A DNA stretch of 64,000 nucleotides from NCBI GenBank assembly GCA_965262235.1, contig OZ253504.1, positions 1,612,001 to 1,676,000 on the forward strand. The letters are read 5' to 3'. The DNA comes from CATQGW01 sp965262235 (GTDB lineage: Bacteria; Chloroflexota; Dehalococcoidia; Bin125). Positions 1-8,874 of the stretch are shown here, piece after piece (within the stretch, counting starts at the first letter, position 1; each line of letters opens with the position of its first letter). The position numbers and the translations under genes were made by a program. Under the pieces are notes generated by a model that was given only the letters and a program-made list of their open reading frames with translations, ran no database searches and was not told where the DNA came from.

Positions 1-113
1 ATGCCCGCACTGGCCGCCGCATGTGGCGGTCTGGTCGTCAACCCCGAAGTCTCGCCGGGCCTCGCCCCCGTGACCTCGAACGGCTCCTAGCTTCCGTTAC
101 GTGGGAACCACCG

Positions 114-154
114 CGACGCTCCCGTTCGAGCCCCCGGGCTCGCCGGGAGCGTCG
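114..154. terminator. Long GC-rich nested hairpin
   Basis: An 11-bp outer stem (114-124 with 144-154) encloses a 7-bp inner stem (127-133 with 136-142). It lies upstream of the first gene and has no strong T-run, only CTCGTTT after it. It could end transcription from a gene before the window or be a structured leader. A second hairpin follows at 171-189. Confidence 0.4.
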
Positions 155-170
155 CTCGTTTAACTGGCCG

Positions 171-189
171 GCCCAGCTAGTAGCTGGGC
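171..189. repeat. Short perfect inverted repeat upstream of lactonase-like gene
   Basis: A 9-bp arm (171-179) is repeated inverted at 181-189, only 27 nt before the ATG at 216. With the 114-154 hairpin it makes two stacked structures in the leader of the metallo-hydrolase gene. A role in regulation or termination is inference only. Confidence 0.35.
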
Positions 190-215
190 GGCCGATCTGG
201 AAAGGCGCCACCATC

Positions 216-1052
216 ATGGCGATCACGCTGCAGGGTCTGAACCTTGGTGTCATGGGCATGGACTCCGGATTGCTGGGCTACCCCAATCCGAACGACATGC
301 TGCTTCCTAACCGCCGCGAGGGCGCACGGCGCTGGTATCGCTGCCCGTCGCTCGCTTACATCATCAACCACCCCGCCGGCCGGATCCTCTACGACACCGG
401 CATCTCGGCGAACTTCGACGCGGAGTGGCTGCCCGAGTGGCAGGGGATGATCGACCTCAGCGAACTCAACGCCGACGTGCTGCTTGAGGCCGCGCTGAAG
501 CGACAGGGCCTCGGACCCGAGGACTTTAGCCACGTCATCCTGAGCCACTGCCACGCCGATCACGCGGGCGGCTTGCGGCTCTTCGAGGACGCCGGCGCAC
601 AGATCATCCTGCACGAGGATGAGCACCGCTACGCCGCCAACGTCTGGAAGGCAGAGAACTTCTTCGTCCGCGCCGACTGGAACTTCATCTCCCAAAAGAG
701 TCCCATGCTGATGTACGGTGAGCAGGAGATTCTGGAAGACCTCTGGACGATCAGCCTGCCCGGCCACACGCCCGGCTCGATGGGCGTCCTGCTTCGGCTG
801 GAGCACACCGGCTGGGCGCTGCTGGCCGGCGACGCAGTCGCCACGCACGAGGCCTTCGGCCCTCCCGCCGTGCCGAACTTCGTCAACACCAGCAACGAGG
901 ATGCCGCGACTTCCATGCAGAAAGTCGAAGCCATCGGCTCGGAACTGGATGCGTTCATCTTCCCCGGTCACGACGAGACCGGTCTGAAGTACGACAACGG
1001 CAACCTGGCGATCAGGCCGGTCGAGTTCCTGCCCGGCCACACGTACGAGTAA
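216..1052 (+). CDS. Metallo-beta-lactamase-fold hydrolase, N-acyl homoserine lactonase-like
   Basis: A 278-aa protein of the metallo-beta-lactamase superfamily. The zinc motif HxHxDH is visible at residues 111-116 (HCHADH), followed by LPGHTPGS (metal His), LAGD (bridging Asp) and FPGHD near the C-terminus. Spacing and length resemble the AHL lactonase/AttM group, which hydrolyses lactone rings in the cytoplasm; the real substrate is unknown. The frame is open further upstream, but ATG 216 has AAAGG about 10 nt before it and begins the conserved fold. It is followed by a strong hairpin at 1078-1107 and appears monocistronic. The fold call is firm; lactonase activity is an inference. Confidence 0.85.
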   Translation: MAITLQGLNLGVMGMDSGLLGYPNPNDMLLPNRREGARRWYRCPSLAYIINHPAGRILYDTGISANFDAEWLPEWQGMIDLSELNADVLLEAALKRQGLGPEDFSHVILSHCHADHAGGLRLFEDAGAQIILHEDEHRYAANVWKAENFFVRADWNFISQKSPMLMYGEQEILEDLWTISLPGHTPGSMGVLLRLEHTGWALLAGDAVATHEAFGPPAVPNFVNTSNEDAATSMQKVEAIGSELDAFIFPGHDETGLKYDNGNLAIRPVEFLPGHTYE

Positions 1053-1077
1053 CTGAGTCGCTGCGGAACAAGACGCG

Positions 1078-1107
1078 CCGCGCGGCGGCTCCAACGCCGC
1101 CGCGCGG
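1078..1107 (+). terminator. Hairpin terminator after metallo-hydrolase
   Basis: A perfect 12-bp stem (1078-1089 with 1096-1107) with a 6-nt loop, 25 nt after the stop at 1052. No U-tract follows, so it may be a Rho-assisted or weak intrinsic terminator. It sits between the plus-strand hydrolase and the convergent livM gene and could serve both. Confidence 0.6.
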
Positions 1108-1279
1108 TCGCTCGCACATCGCGGGACGATCAACCGATCCAGGCTGACGGATTTTAGCTAGCTGACGCGGTCGCATCGCTGCGCGCCGATGAGCGGGGCT
1201 TCGTGCCCCTGCCCAGCGAGCTGACCTGCGCTACGTCGTCGCTGTGCGCTGTGCTGTGCTCTGCGTGCGGCGCGCGCGG

Positions 1280-2491
1280 TCACCCGTCGCTCGCCACGGG
1301 CGCCCCGTTGCTCACCGGCTCACCGTTGATCGGTGCGCCGTTAGCTTCGGCGTCCGGCGAGTCCGGTTCGGCAGGCGCATCCGGCGCATCCGGCCCATCA
1401 GGCGGCGGCGCCGGGCCGCGTGGTCCCAGGCCCAACTGTGCCGCGAGCAGCCGTTTGGCGTAGCCATAGAGATCCGCGATGCCTTGGACCAGGCCATACG
1501 GCAGCAGAATGATCACCGCGATCAGCATCGCGCCGAACACGATCTGGCGCTGGAACGGCGTCAGGCCGATCCCGGCCACGTCAAGCACCCCAGGCAGGAA
1601 ACCCACGATGATTGCCCCGACGAGTGGCCCCATCAGCCGCCGCGACCCGCCTAACAGCACCATCAGCGCCAGCTCGACGCCCTCGAACGAGTTGAACAGG
1701 TCGGGCGCGATGTGGCGCAGCTTGTAGGCGAACAGCGCGCCGGCCACGCCCGCGAAGATGCCGCTGATCCCGAAGGCGAGGATCTTGTAGAAGCCGGTCT
1801 GAATGCCAACGGACCGCGCCAGGGGTTCATTTTCGCGGATCGCGCGGAACGTTCTGCCGATCGGCGAGACGACCAGGATCTGCGTAATCACGATCGTGAC
1901 GAACACGAATCCGACAACCAGGTAGTAGAACGGTTCGAGTTCGAGGTTGATGTCGAAGCTCTGGCCGAAGAAGCCGCCGACCGCCTCGGTGATGTCGAGT
2001 CCCTGCGCGCCGCCGGTCAGTCCGCTTCGCGCTTCGCTGCCGCCCAGATTCCTGGTCGCCAGGACAAAGAGCTCGCAGGCGGCGAAGGTCACGATCACGA
2101 AGTGATAGCCGCTCACGCGCAGCGCCGGGTAGCCGAGCAGGATCGCCGCCCCCATGGCTACCAGCGCCGAGAGCGGTAGCACGGCCCAGAAGCCGAGGCC
2201 CACCTCGATGAACAGGATCGCCGCCGTGTAGGCGCCCATGCCCATCAGCGCGGAATGCGCGATCGACAGGTAGTTGGTCTGCCCGTAAAGCAGCCCCAGC
2301 CCGTAGAGCGCGATCGCGAAAATGCCGTAGGTGATCGCCACGTCGATGAACCGCGAGTTCTGGACGATCGTGGGAAACAGGATCATCACGATCACGAGAC
2401 CCGTCCAGCTGACTGTCTGTGACGGTGTCACCTGCCTCATCAGGCGAGCAGTGAGGCCGCGTGCGCTCGGGGGCATCAACTCAGAGATCAC
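1280..2491 (-). CDS. livM: Branched-chain amino acid ABC transporter permease, LivM-like
   Basis: A 403-aa inner-membrane permease of the LivM family, with about nine or ten hydrophobic segments and the family motifs GQTNYLSIAHSALMG near residue 70 and IGRTFRAIREN in the cytoplasmic coupling loop. It would pair with the LivH-like permease (4415-5290) to import branched-chain amino acids or short amides. The C-terminal ~60 residues are a Pro/Asp/Ala-rich tail (about 345-403) absent from typical LivM proteins. GTG 2491 has AGGA 8 nt upstream; ATG 2476 is the alternative start. It is transcribed after the binding protein but separated from it by a strong hairpin (2656-2690), which may set stoichiometry. 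Confidence 0.9.
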   Translation of the reverse strand: MISELMPPSARGLTARLMRQVTPSQTVSWTGLVIVMILFPTIVQNSRFIDVAITYGIFAIALYGLGLLYGQTNYLSIAHSALMGMGAYTAAILFIEVGLGFWAVLPLSALVAMGAAILLGYPALRVSGYHFVIVTFAACELFVLATRNLGGSEARSGLTGGAQGLDITEAVGGFFGQSFDINLELEPFYYLVVGFVFVTIVITQILVVSPIGRTFRAIRENEPLARSVGIQTGFYKILAFGISGIFAGVAGALFAYKLRHIAPDLFNSFEGVELALMVLLGGSRRLMGPLVGAIIVGFLPGVLDVAGIGLTPFQRQIVFGAMLIAVIILLPYGLVQGIADLYGYAKRLLAAQLGLGPRGPAPPPDGPDAPDAPAEPDSPDAEANGAPINGEPVSNGAPVASDG

Positions 2492-2655
2492 GGCGTTGTC
2501 CTATGCCAGCTTCCATTGCGCACGGAAGATACACGGGTGAACTCCGGCCGTCGCGCTCGCCCCAGCTCATCTCGCGGAGTCAATCCGGTGGGGCGCCTGA
2601 CGACGGTCGCGCAACGCTGTCGGGCACGGTGCACCCGGCAGCGTCGCGGTGCAGT

Positions 2656-2690
2656 GACGTTCGCCGCTGCGACTCGCGGCGGCGAACGTC
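2656..2690 (-). terminator. Hairpin between binding-protein and livM genes
   Basis: A 12-bp perfect stem (2656-2667 with 2679-2690) and 11-nt loop, 36 nt after the stop of the minus-strand binding-protein gene (2726) and before livM. Such hairpins often end most binding-protein transcripts or protect their 3' end, leaving less permease mRNA. That role is inferred. Confidence 0.6.
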
Positions 2691-2725
2691 CTGACTCTCA
2701 AACTCGGCCTATGCCGCGACGCCGA

Positions 2726-4072
2726 TCAGAATCCCGGCGTGCCGGGCGGCGCCTCGGCGGGCGGCGGCGTGAACTGGCAACGGAACTCGCCCTGGTCCGA
2801 GACACAGACCTCAGTCCCGTGCGCCACGATGTGCCGGTCGTCGAAGAAGAACCCGTCGGCGATCACGCCGTCGTGGACAACATCGAGCAATGCGCTCACA
2901 ACCGCATCGGGATCCTCAAACGTGCCGGCGGCCTGGTAGGCCTTGATCAGCATGTAGTAGTCGTCATAGGTCAGCAGGCTGACCGACGAGAACAAGCGCA
3001 GCTCGTTGCCGAAGTCCGAGTAGCGGACCCAGTAGTCCTTTGCCTCTTCGCGGTCGGTCGCGCCCCAACAGAGCGGCACGCAGGCCATCCCGATCGGCAG
3101 GTCCGACTGGAAGTCGCGCTTCGCGAACTCGCCCGGGTCGATCCCGAACATGAAGTACCCGGCCTTGGCGGCGTCGATCTCGAGCGCCTGCGGGATCGCC
3201 TGGATGGCGCGGTCCGGGTCGTAGAGGAACAGAATGATGTCCGGCTCCTGCGCCTTGGCGCGTGAGAACAACGGCGAGAAGTCGGTCGTCTCAGGGTCCC
3301 AGTAGATGATGTCGGGAACCGTCTGACCGTTGGCCTCCAGGGCGCGCTTGAAGTACGGGCCAAGGAACTGACCGGTGGCGTCGTTGAGCATCATGATCAC
3401 CGAGACTTCAGAGTCCGGGGCGATCAGGTCAACGGCGCCCTTCATGACGCTGCCGCTGCGCTGCCATTCGCGCGTCTCGGTCTGGAACAGGTAGCGGTTC
3501 TCGCCGCCGGGCGCGGTGGCCTCTGCGGTCAGAATCTCTTCCAGCGTGCTCGAACCGGAGAAGTGCAGCACCTTGGCGGGCTGCGTCACCTTGGAGCTCG
3601 CGATTGCGAAGTCGTGCGGCGTGCCGCACATGCAGGCCACGATGCCGACATCGCGGACCAGCTCCTGAACCAGCGCCACGTGGGCGTTGATGTCGCTGCG
3701 GTCGTCGCGGAAGTGAATCCGCAGCTTGTGCAGCTTGCCGTCGATCAGGAACCCACCGCCGGGCTCACAGACGCCCTGGTCGATGCAGTACTGGGCGCCG
3801 GTGTTGATCTCGTGCTCCACGAACTTGCCGGAGGCCTCGTAGGTGTGACCGAAGACCTCGTAGCTGCCGGAGCTCGGCGCCACCACGCCGATGTCGATCC
3901 AGACGACCTCTGCTTCGGCCGCCGGGGCCGCTGCTGCGGCCGGGGCCTCTTGCTGCTGCTCTTCGTCGTCGCCGCCACAGGCGGCGAACACCAGGGTCGC
4001 CATCAGGGCGACGCTCAGCAACGCAAGCAAGGCCCGTCCGTTCGGCAAAACTCTCCATCGATGATTCGTCAT
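2726..4072 (-). CDS. ABC transporter substrate-binding lipoprotein, LivJ/amide-binding type
   Basis: A 448-aa periplasmic-binding-protein-fold lipoprotein (Peripla_BP_6 type). The signal peptide ends in a lipobox (VFAAC, Cys32), then an acidic/Gln/Ala linker, then the mature domain starting with IDIGVVAPSSG. The body resembles LivJ/UrtA-like receptors for branched-chain amino acids, urea or amides; the ligand cannot be assigned. ATG 4072 is chosen over the upstream ATG 4105 because AAGGAG lies 12 nt before it and it places a normal basic n-region. It is the first gene of the minus unit continuing to livM and is divergent from livH. Confidence 0.88.
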   Translation of the reverse strand: MTNHRWRVLPNGRALLALLSVALMATLVFAACGGDDEEQQQEAPAAAAAPAAEAEVVWIDIGVVAPSSGSYEVFGHTYEASGKFVEHEINTGAQYCIDQGVCEPGGGFLIDGKLHKLRIHFRDDRSDINAHVALVQELVRDVGIVACMCGTPHDFAIASSKVTQPAKVLHFSGSSTLEEILTAEATAPGGENRYLFQTETREWQRSGSVMKGAVDLIAPDSEVSVIMMLNDATGQFLGPYFKRALEANGQTVPDIIYWDPETTDFSPLFSRAKAQEPDIILFLYDPDRAIQAIPQALEIDAAKAGYFMFGIDPGEFAKRDFQSDLPIGMACVPLCWGATDREEAKDYWVRYSDFGNELRLFSSVSLLTYDDYYMLIKAYQAAGTFEDPDAVVSALLDVVHDGVIADGFFFDDRHIVAHGTEVCVSDQGEFRCQFTPPPAEAPPGTPGF

Positions 4073-4414
4073 GCTGGGTTCTCGCTCCTTCTCATTCGCC
4101 GCCACGGCTCCAACCCTCGGAACTCGGCGACGCGCCGCCCTAGGCGGGTAGCTTATCGACGTGATATCGATCTGCGAGGCACGGCGTCAGTAAGCGGCAA
4201 GACGAAGCAGCAGGTTTCCGCCGTGCACGGCGTCCTCGACCGCTTGCGGGGCCGGACGGCGGGGTTCCAGCGCTCGCTGAGCGCGCGACGCGCTGCTTGA
4301 CACGTTGTGCTACGTTCTGCCCCATCGTCCGTGCGTGCCCCTGCGCGCCGGCCGCAGCGACGCGGTGAGCTCGCGGCTGACTTGAGATCGGCCGAACCGG
4401 GGAACGGCGAGCAG
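4073..4414. promoter_or_regulatory. Divergent region between binding protein and livH
   Basis: A 342-bp stretch with no convincing gene; it must hold divergent promoters. A TTGACA hexamer on plus at 4297-4302 and an extended -10-like TGCTACGTT at about 4308-4316 are visible but are not correctly spaced with each other, so no promoter is firmly assigned. Short frames on both strands here have no recognisable product. Confidence 0.3.
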
Positions 4415-5290
4415 ATGGAGCTCTTCCTCCAGCAGGTGGTGCTGGGACTATCGATCGCCAGTGTGATCGCTCTGATCGCGATCGGCATCACCATGATCTT
4501 CGGCCTGACCGGGATCGTCAACTTCGCTCAGGGCGAGATGCTGATGATCGGCGGCTATGTCGTCTGGTTCGTGATCGTTGAGCTCGGTCTGGGCGGCGGC
4601 TTCGGCTGGTACGTGCTCGGCCTGCTGCTCGCGATCGCGATCGTGGGCGGGCTGGGGTTCGTCCTTGAGCGCGGCCTCTTTCGCTTCACATTGCAGGAGC
4701 CAATCAACGGGTTCATTGTCTCGATCGGGCTGATCTTCGTCCTGCAGCACGCCGTTGCGGGCATCTGGAACTCCGATGCGGTCGACATCCCGCGGCCGCT
4801 CAACACCGTCTGGGATGTGGGCGATATCCGGGTGCTCGCCACCCGTGTGTTCATAATCGGCTCCACGCTCGTGCTGTTCGGGTTGACCTTCTACGTGATC
4901 CAGCGCACTCGCTGGGGGCGCGCCCTGCGGGCGATCGCCGCCGACCGCGACACAGCCGCGCTGATGGGCATCCCCGTCAGGCTCTACGTCACGGGAATCT
5001 TCGTGGTCGGCAGCGCAATCGCCGGGCTTGGCGGCGCCCTGCTGATCTCGTTCTTCCCCGTCTCTCCCTTCGTGGGGGCCCACTTCGTGATTAAGGGCTT
5101 CGCCGTGGCGATCATCGGCGGCCTCGGCAACGTCACCGGCGCGGTGCTGGCCGCGCTCTTCCTCGGCCTGCTGGAGTCGATGAGCCAGGGCTACTTCGCG
5201 CCGGCCTGGACCAACGCCTACGCGTTCGGCCTGATGATCCTGATCCTGCTCGTTCGGCCACAGGGCCTGCTGCGCGGCTCGGCCGCTTAG
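4415..5290 (+). CDS. livH: Branched-chain amino acid ABC transporter permease, LivH-like
   Basis: A 291-aa integral membrane permease of the LivH family. It begins with the hallmark LSIASVIALIAIGITMIFG and IVNFAQGEMLMIGGY segments and carries the coupling region RTRWGRALRAIAADRDTAALMG around residues 165-190. About eight membrane helices are apparent. ATG 4415 is used because it starts the first conserved helix and has GGGGAA upstream. Unlike most liv loci, this permease is on the opposite strand from livM, livG and livF, so the transporter is assembled from several transcripts. Confidence 0.9.
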   Translation: MELFLQQVVLGLSIASVIALIAIGITMIFGLTGIVNFAQGEMLMIGGYVVWFVIVELGLGGGFGWYVLGLLLAIAIVGGLGFVLERGLFRFTLQEPINGFIVSIGLIFVLQHAVAGIWNSDAVDIPRPLNTVWDVGDIRVLATRVFIIGSTLVLFGLTFYVIQRTRWGRALRAIAADRDTAALMGIPVRLYVTGIFVVGSAIAGLGGALLISFFPVSPFVGAHFVIKGFAVAIIGGLGNVTGAVLAALFLGLLESMSQGYFAPAWTNAYAFGLMILILLVRPQGLLRGSAA

Positions 5291-5475
5291 CGCTGAGCCG
5301 GGAGCTCCGCTCACCTCCCCCAGACGCTCAACGGCCGCCGTGAGGCGGCGCTCCGTGCCCGCCGCCGGCCTCCTTGGGCCAGCAACGCGCTCCTGCCCGT
5401 CCGCTACCCTTGGCGCGCCCGACGACGACCGACCAGCGCGGGCGTCAAGCAGGAGCAGCGGAACAGGAGCGTGGC

Positions 5476-5895
5476 GTGGCCGCAACCGTATCGAAGCAGA
5501 CAATCAGCGCGGAGGGCGCCCAACACGTGATCGCCGCCGCCGAAGCCAAAGCCCGCGAGCTGGGCGTGACGATGACGATCTCGATCCTCGACGACGCCGG
5601 CAACCAGAAGGCGCTGCTGCGCATGGATGGCGCGCCGCTGGCCAGCATTGGCGTCGCGACCGACAAGGCATATACGGCGGTTGGCTTCGGCTTGCCGACC
5701 GACCTCTGGTACGACGCGATCAAGGACGATCCGCCGTTGCTGCACGGCATCACCTCGATCCCGCGATTCATGATGATCGGCGGGGGCTACCCACTGGTCA
5801 GCGACGGTGAGGTGATCGGCGCGGTCGGCGTCAGCGGCGGCGCGTATCAGCAAGACACCGCAGTGGCCAAGGCCGGCGCCGAGTCGCTCGCCTAG
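5476..5895 (+). CDS. GlcG/HbpS family (DUF336) heme-binding-like protein
   Basis: A 139-aa cytoplasmic protein of the GlcG/HbpS/DUF336 family. Typical features are the N-terminal helix with AAEAKARELG, the ISILDDAGN strand, an ATDKAYTAVGF segment and the C-terminal GEVIGAVGVSGG motif. Family members bind heme or cobalamin or sit in glycolate/diol gene clusters; no specific role is assigned here. GTG 5476 is preferred because AGGAG (5465-5469) is ideally placed, and upstream in-frame sequence is low-complexity. It lies between the liv genes and might be co-transcribed with livH (gap 185 nt). Confidence 0.82.
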   Translation: MAATVSKQTISAEGAQHVIAAAEAKARELGVTMTISILDDAGNQKALLRMDGAPLASIGVATDKAYTAVGFGLPTDLWYDAIKDDPPLLHGITSIPRFMMIGGGYPLVSDGEVIGAVGVSGGAYQQDTAVAKAGAESLA

Positions 5896-6000
5896 ACCCG
5901 CCCGACGACTAGAGGTGCAGGCCGCGCCCCACACGGGTCGGCGCGGCCTGCGCCAGCTCGCATCGTCGTTCCAGCTGGCCGCCTGGCTTGGCTGTCGGAG

Positions 6001-6726
6001 CTAGTTGTTCGAGTCGGTGCCCAGATACAACTCGCGCATCACACCCGTGTCACGCATCTCCTCGAGCAGACCCTCGGCGGCGATCGTGCCTGTCTGCATC
6101 AGGTAGCCGCGCTTGGCCACGGCCAGCGCGAGGCTTGCGTTCTGCTCGACGAGCAACACCGACGCGCCGAACTGTTCGCGCAGTCCCAGAATGATCGCTT
6201 CAAGGTCGCGGACCAGCACGGGCGACAGGCCGAGCGACGGCTCATCGAGCAGGATCAGCGTGGGCCGAGCCATCAGCCCGCGTGCGATCGCGAGCATCTG
6301 TTGCTGGCCGCCGCTGAGGTCGCTGCCCTGCGAATCGAGCCGGTCACGCAGGATTGGGAAATAGTCCAGCACCCGCTCGAGGTCCTGCGCGATCGTCGCG
6401 CGGTCTGTCTGCACGTAGGCGCCCAGATCGAGGTTGTCGCGCACGGTCATGCCGCTGAAGATGCGTCGCCCTTCAGGCACCAGGTTGATGCCCACTGCCG
6501 CGGCGCGGTCGGCCGACCAGCCGGCGATGTCTCGCCCCTGGTACTCAATGCTCCCGTCGGTCGGCTTGATCAGGCCGGCGATCGCGCTGAGCAGCGTCGA
6601 CTTGCCGGCCCCGTTGGGGCCAAGAATCACGACGATCTCGCCCTCTTCGAGATGCAGTTCGATGCCCCGATGGACGCGCGTGCGGCCGTAGGCGGTATGG
6701 AGGTCGCTAATTTGTAGCAGTGTCAA
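6001..6726 (-). CDS. livF: Branched-chain amino acid ABC transporter ATPase, LivF-like
   Basis: A 241-aa ABC ATPase. Walker A GPNGAGKST is at residues 36-44, with signature LSGGQQQMLAIARGL and Walker B LILLDEPSLGL, all typical of LivF. TTG 6726 is selected: GGGAG lies about 6-8 nt before it, and the frame upstream of it only overlaps the end of livG in another frame. The start falls inside the livG 3' end (overlap about 20 nt), so the two ATPases are translationally coupled and probably form the LivG/LivF heterodimer. Confidence 0.9.
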   Translation of the reverse strand: MTLLQISDLHTAYGRTRVHRGIELHLEEGEIVVILGPNGAGKSTLLSAIAGLIKPTDGSIEYQGRDIAGWSADRAAAVGINLVPEGRRIFSGMTVRDNLDLGAYVQTDRATIAQDLERVLDYFPILRDRLDSQGSDLSGGQQQMLAIARGLMARPTLILLDEPSLGLSPVLVRDLEAIILGLREQFGASVLLVEQNASLALAVAKRGYLMQTGTIAAEGLLEEMRDTGVMRELYLGTDSNN

Positions 6727-7465
6727 CTTCTTCTCCCAAATACACTTCCAGCACCTTGGGGTCGTTGCGGACCTCGTCGGGTGTGCCTTCGGCGATCTTC
6801 TGCCCGAAATCGAGCACGACCAGCCGCTCACAGATGTTCATCATCATGTTCATGTCGTGATCGATCACCGCGACGGTGATGCCGCGGTCGCAGATCGATT
6901 TCAGCAACACGCTCAGGTCGGCCGTCTCGTTGTCGTTGAGCCCGGCTGCCGGCTCGTCGGCCATCAGCAGCCGCGGGTGCGCGCCAATCGCGATCCCCAC
7001 GCCAAGGCGGCGCAGGTTGCCGAAGCCCAGGTTGACCGCCTTCTCGTCGGTAAACTCCGTCAGCCCCACGAACTCGATGATCTCCTCGGCGTGGCTGAGG
7101 TCGCGATAGGCCTCCTGATCGCGGGCCGTCTTGGGGCGGTGCTCACAGGCGATCTCGATGTTGTCGCGGACCGTCAGGTCCTCGAACGCCATCGCCTGCT
7201 GGAACGTGCGAACGATCCCCCGCCCGGCCATCGATTGGGCGGCCTTGCCGGTGATGTCGTCGCCCAACCAGGTGACCGAGCCGCCCGTCGGGCGATGCAC
7301 GCCGGCGATGACGTTGAACAATGTCGTCTTGCCGGAGCCGTTCGGCCCGATGATCCCGAGGATCTCACCGTCGTAGACCTCCATGTCCACACCATCAAGG
7401 GCGTGAACACCACCGAAGAATTTGCGGAGGTCGTGAATCTCTAGAATCGGCGTGCCGTCTGCCAT
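6707..7465 (-). CDS. livG: Branched-chain amino acid ABC transporter ATPase, LivG-like
   Basis: A 252-aa ABC ATPase with Walker A GPNGSGKT (residues 40-47), Walker B LLMADEPAAGL and the LivG-type C-terminal extension ending in YLGEEV. The signature segment reads LGFGNLRRLGVG, a noticeable departure from the usual LSYGQQRR, though the overall fold is intact. ATG 7465 gives the normal LivG length; ATG 7495 is an alternative. It heads the livG-livF operon and is divergent from the Crp/Fnr gene, which is a plausible but unproven regulator. Confidence 0.88.
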   Translation of the reverse strand: MADGTPILEIHDLRKFFGGVHALDGVDMEVYDGEILGIIGPNGSGKTTLFNVIAGVHRPTGGSVTWLGDDITGKAAQSMAGRGIVRTFQQAMAFEDLTVRDNIEIACEHRPKTARDQEAYRDLSHAEEIIEFVGLTEFTDEKAVNLGFGNLRRLGVGIAIGAHPRLLMADEPAAGLNDNETADLSVLLKSICDRGITVAVIDHDMNMMMNICERLVVLDFGQKIAEGTPDEVRNDPKVLEVYLGEEVDTATN

Positions 7466-7672
7466 GCGGTCTCGTCTCTCATCAATGGGCGGCAAAGCCG
7501 TCCCGCGCGACTGTAGAATCTAGAAGCTGCGACGCCGCATCTCAAGAGCGGGAACTCTCGATTCTCATAGAGAGTCGCGTTCTGATCGAGATGTGTGCGC
7601 CACACGCGAATCAGGATAGCGGTACGATGCTCTGGCGCGGCGGCTTGCGAATTCGAGAACGGCAGGATTGCG
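7466..7672. promoter_or_regulatory. Divergent livG / Crp-Fnr promoter region with dyads
   Basis: A 207-bp intergenic region. A 6-bp dyad (7554-7559 with 7570-7575, 10-nt spacer) and a TAGAATCTA palindrome near 7514-7522 are seen. The dyad spacing resembles what Crp/Fnr dimers bind, so autoregulation and control of livGF are plausible, but no consensus operator is recognisable. Confidence 0.35.
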
Positions 7673-8458
7673 ATGGCGATACGGACTCCTCAGAACGATC
7701 AGGCGACCGGCCCTGGCGGCGTCGACGAAGCCGCTGCGTGCGCCAACGCGATCCTCGCGCAGGTCCCGGTGCGCTCGCTCACAGAGCTGCTCGACGCCGC
7801 TGAGATCGTTCCGCTCAAGCGTGGCGACCGGTTCGACTACTGGGCCACCACCGACCGCGTGCTCTTCCCGCTCAGCGGCATCCTCGGCGGCACGCTCGAG
7901 ACTCCCGATGGCGATTGCATCCAGCCGGTCTTCGTCGGCTCGCAGGGAGTGGTCGGCGGTATGCGCGCGGTCCACGGGATGCCCTTCTTCCTGTTCTACA
8001 AAGTCCGCCTGGCCGGTGAGGCGATCTCCGTCCCGGCCGCCGTCGTGCGCTCCGTCGCGGCAGCCTCGCCGACGCTCCAGATGGCGCTCTCGAGGGCCCA
8101 CGCCCGCAAGTTCCGGCTCGCCGCCAGCAATGCGCTCTGCTCGCGCTTCCATCCGCTCGGCATGCGCTGCTGCGCCTGGCTCGAAATCGTCCATGGCGAG
8201 GCCGACGGCGACATCATTCCGATCACGCACGAGGAGCTTGCCGAAGTGGTCGGGGCGACCCGCCCCGCTGTCAGCAGCGCGCTCGCCCCGCTGGCCCGCC
8301 AGGGCCTGATCGCCTCCGTGGGCCGCGGCTCCATTCGGATCCTGCAGCCCGAGTCAATCGCCCGCCTCTCCTGCGAATGCCTGCAAACCCCCCACGAGAT
8401 CACCGCCGAGTGGGACGAGACGGCCCAACTCCTCCACCCCGGCGGCTTCCAGTGCTAA
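7673..8458 (+). CDS. Crp/Fnr family transcriptional regulator
   Basis: A 261-aa regulator with an N-terminal cyclic-nucleotide-binding-like beta barrel (about 30-150) and a C-terminal winged helix with the recognition region ITHEELAEVVGATRPAVSSAL, longer than but typical of Crp_2-type HTHs. There is no Cys cluster for an FNR iron-sulfur centre and no clear cAMP phosphate cassette, so the effector is unknown. ATG 7673 has AGGA 5-6 nt upstream; the frame extends to 7595 without a better site. Divergence from livGF suggests, but does not prove, control of amino-acid uptake. Confidence 0.85.
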   Translation: MAIRTPQNDQATGPGGVDEAAACANAILAQVPVRSLTELLDAAEIVPLKRGDRFDYWATTDRVLFPLSGILGGTLETPDGDCIQPVFVGSQGVVGGMRAVHGMPFFLFYKVRLAGEAISVPAAVVRSVAAASPTLQMALSRAHARKFRLAASNALCSRFHPLGMRCCAWLEIVHGEADGDIIPITHEELAEVVGATRPAVSSALAPLARQGLIASVGRGSIRILQPESIARLSCECLQTPHEITAEWDETAQLLHPGGFQC

Positions 8459-8874
8459 TCCCAGCCCCGCCACCCGCCTAGCCACCCAGCCCCGCCCGCG
8501 CGTTGCCGTCAGAGCAGCGCAGCCGCACCAGCCACAGACACTGAACGCCCGATCAAGTCGTGGCTAGCGGGCCCCCCAGGGACCATATCGACAACGTTCT
8601 GTGTGGGGAGTCGCAATTTAGATATCGTGCAAATTGCCCGAAGAGGACTCTTGGTCGGCGTATCGACGAATCTCACCCTCGATCGACAGGTGATGCAAGG
8701 CTCGACCTCCGACAGGTAGGAATGATAGGGGCCCCACGTGCACGACAGCCCGCGTGCTATTCCACGCAAGGTGCCGTACGCTTACTCTAGGCAGAGGGTC
8801 GCCGAGTAGAAATGGGCTGATCTGCGCATGATGGCGGATGGGGTGGGTGTCCGAACGCGCCGGGAGGTGAGTCA
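8459..8874. other. Gene-free stretch at left edge of low-GC islet
   Basis: A 416-bp stretch in which base composition drops visibly after about 8560. Short frames on both strands show no recognisable protein. It probably holds the left boundary and promoter of the OLD-nuclease islet; no direct repeat matching the nearby tRNA-Lys was found by eye. Confidence 0.4.

Noticed and set aside
8509..8790. Two short overlapping frames (86 and 76 aa)
   Set aside because: No ribosome site, no recognisable product, and they overlap each other on opposite strands.
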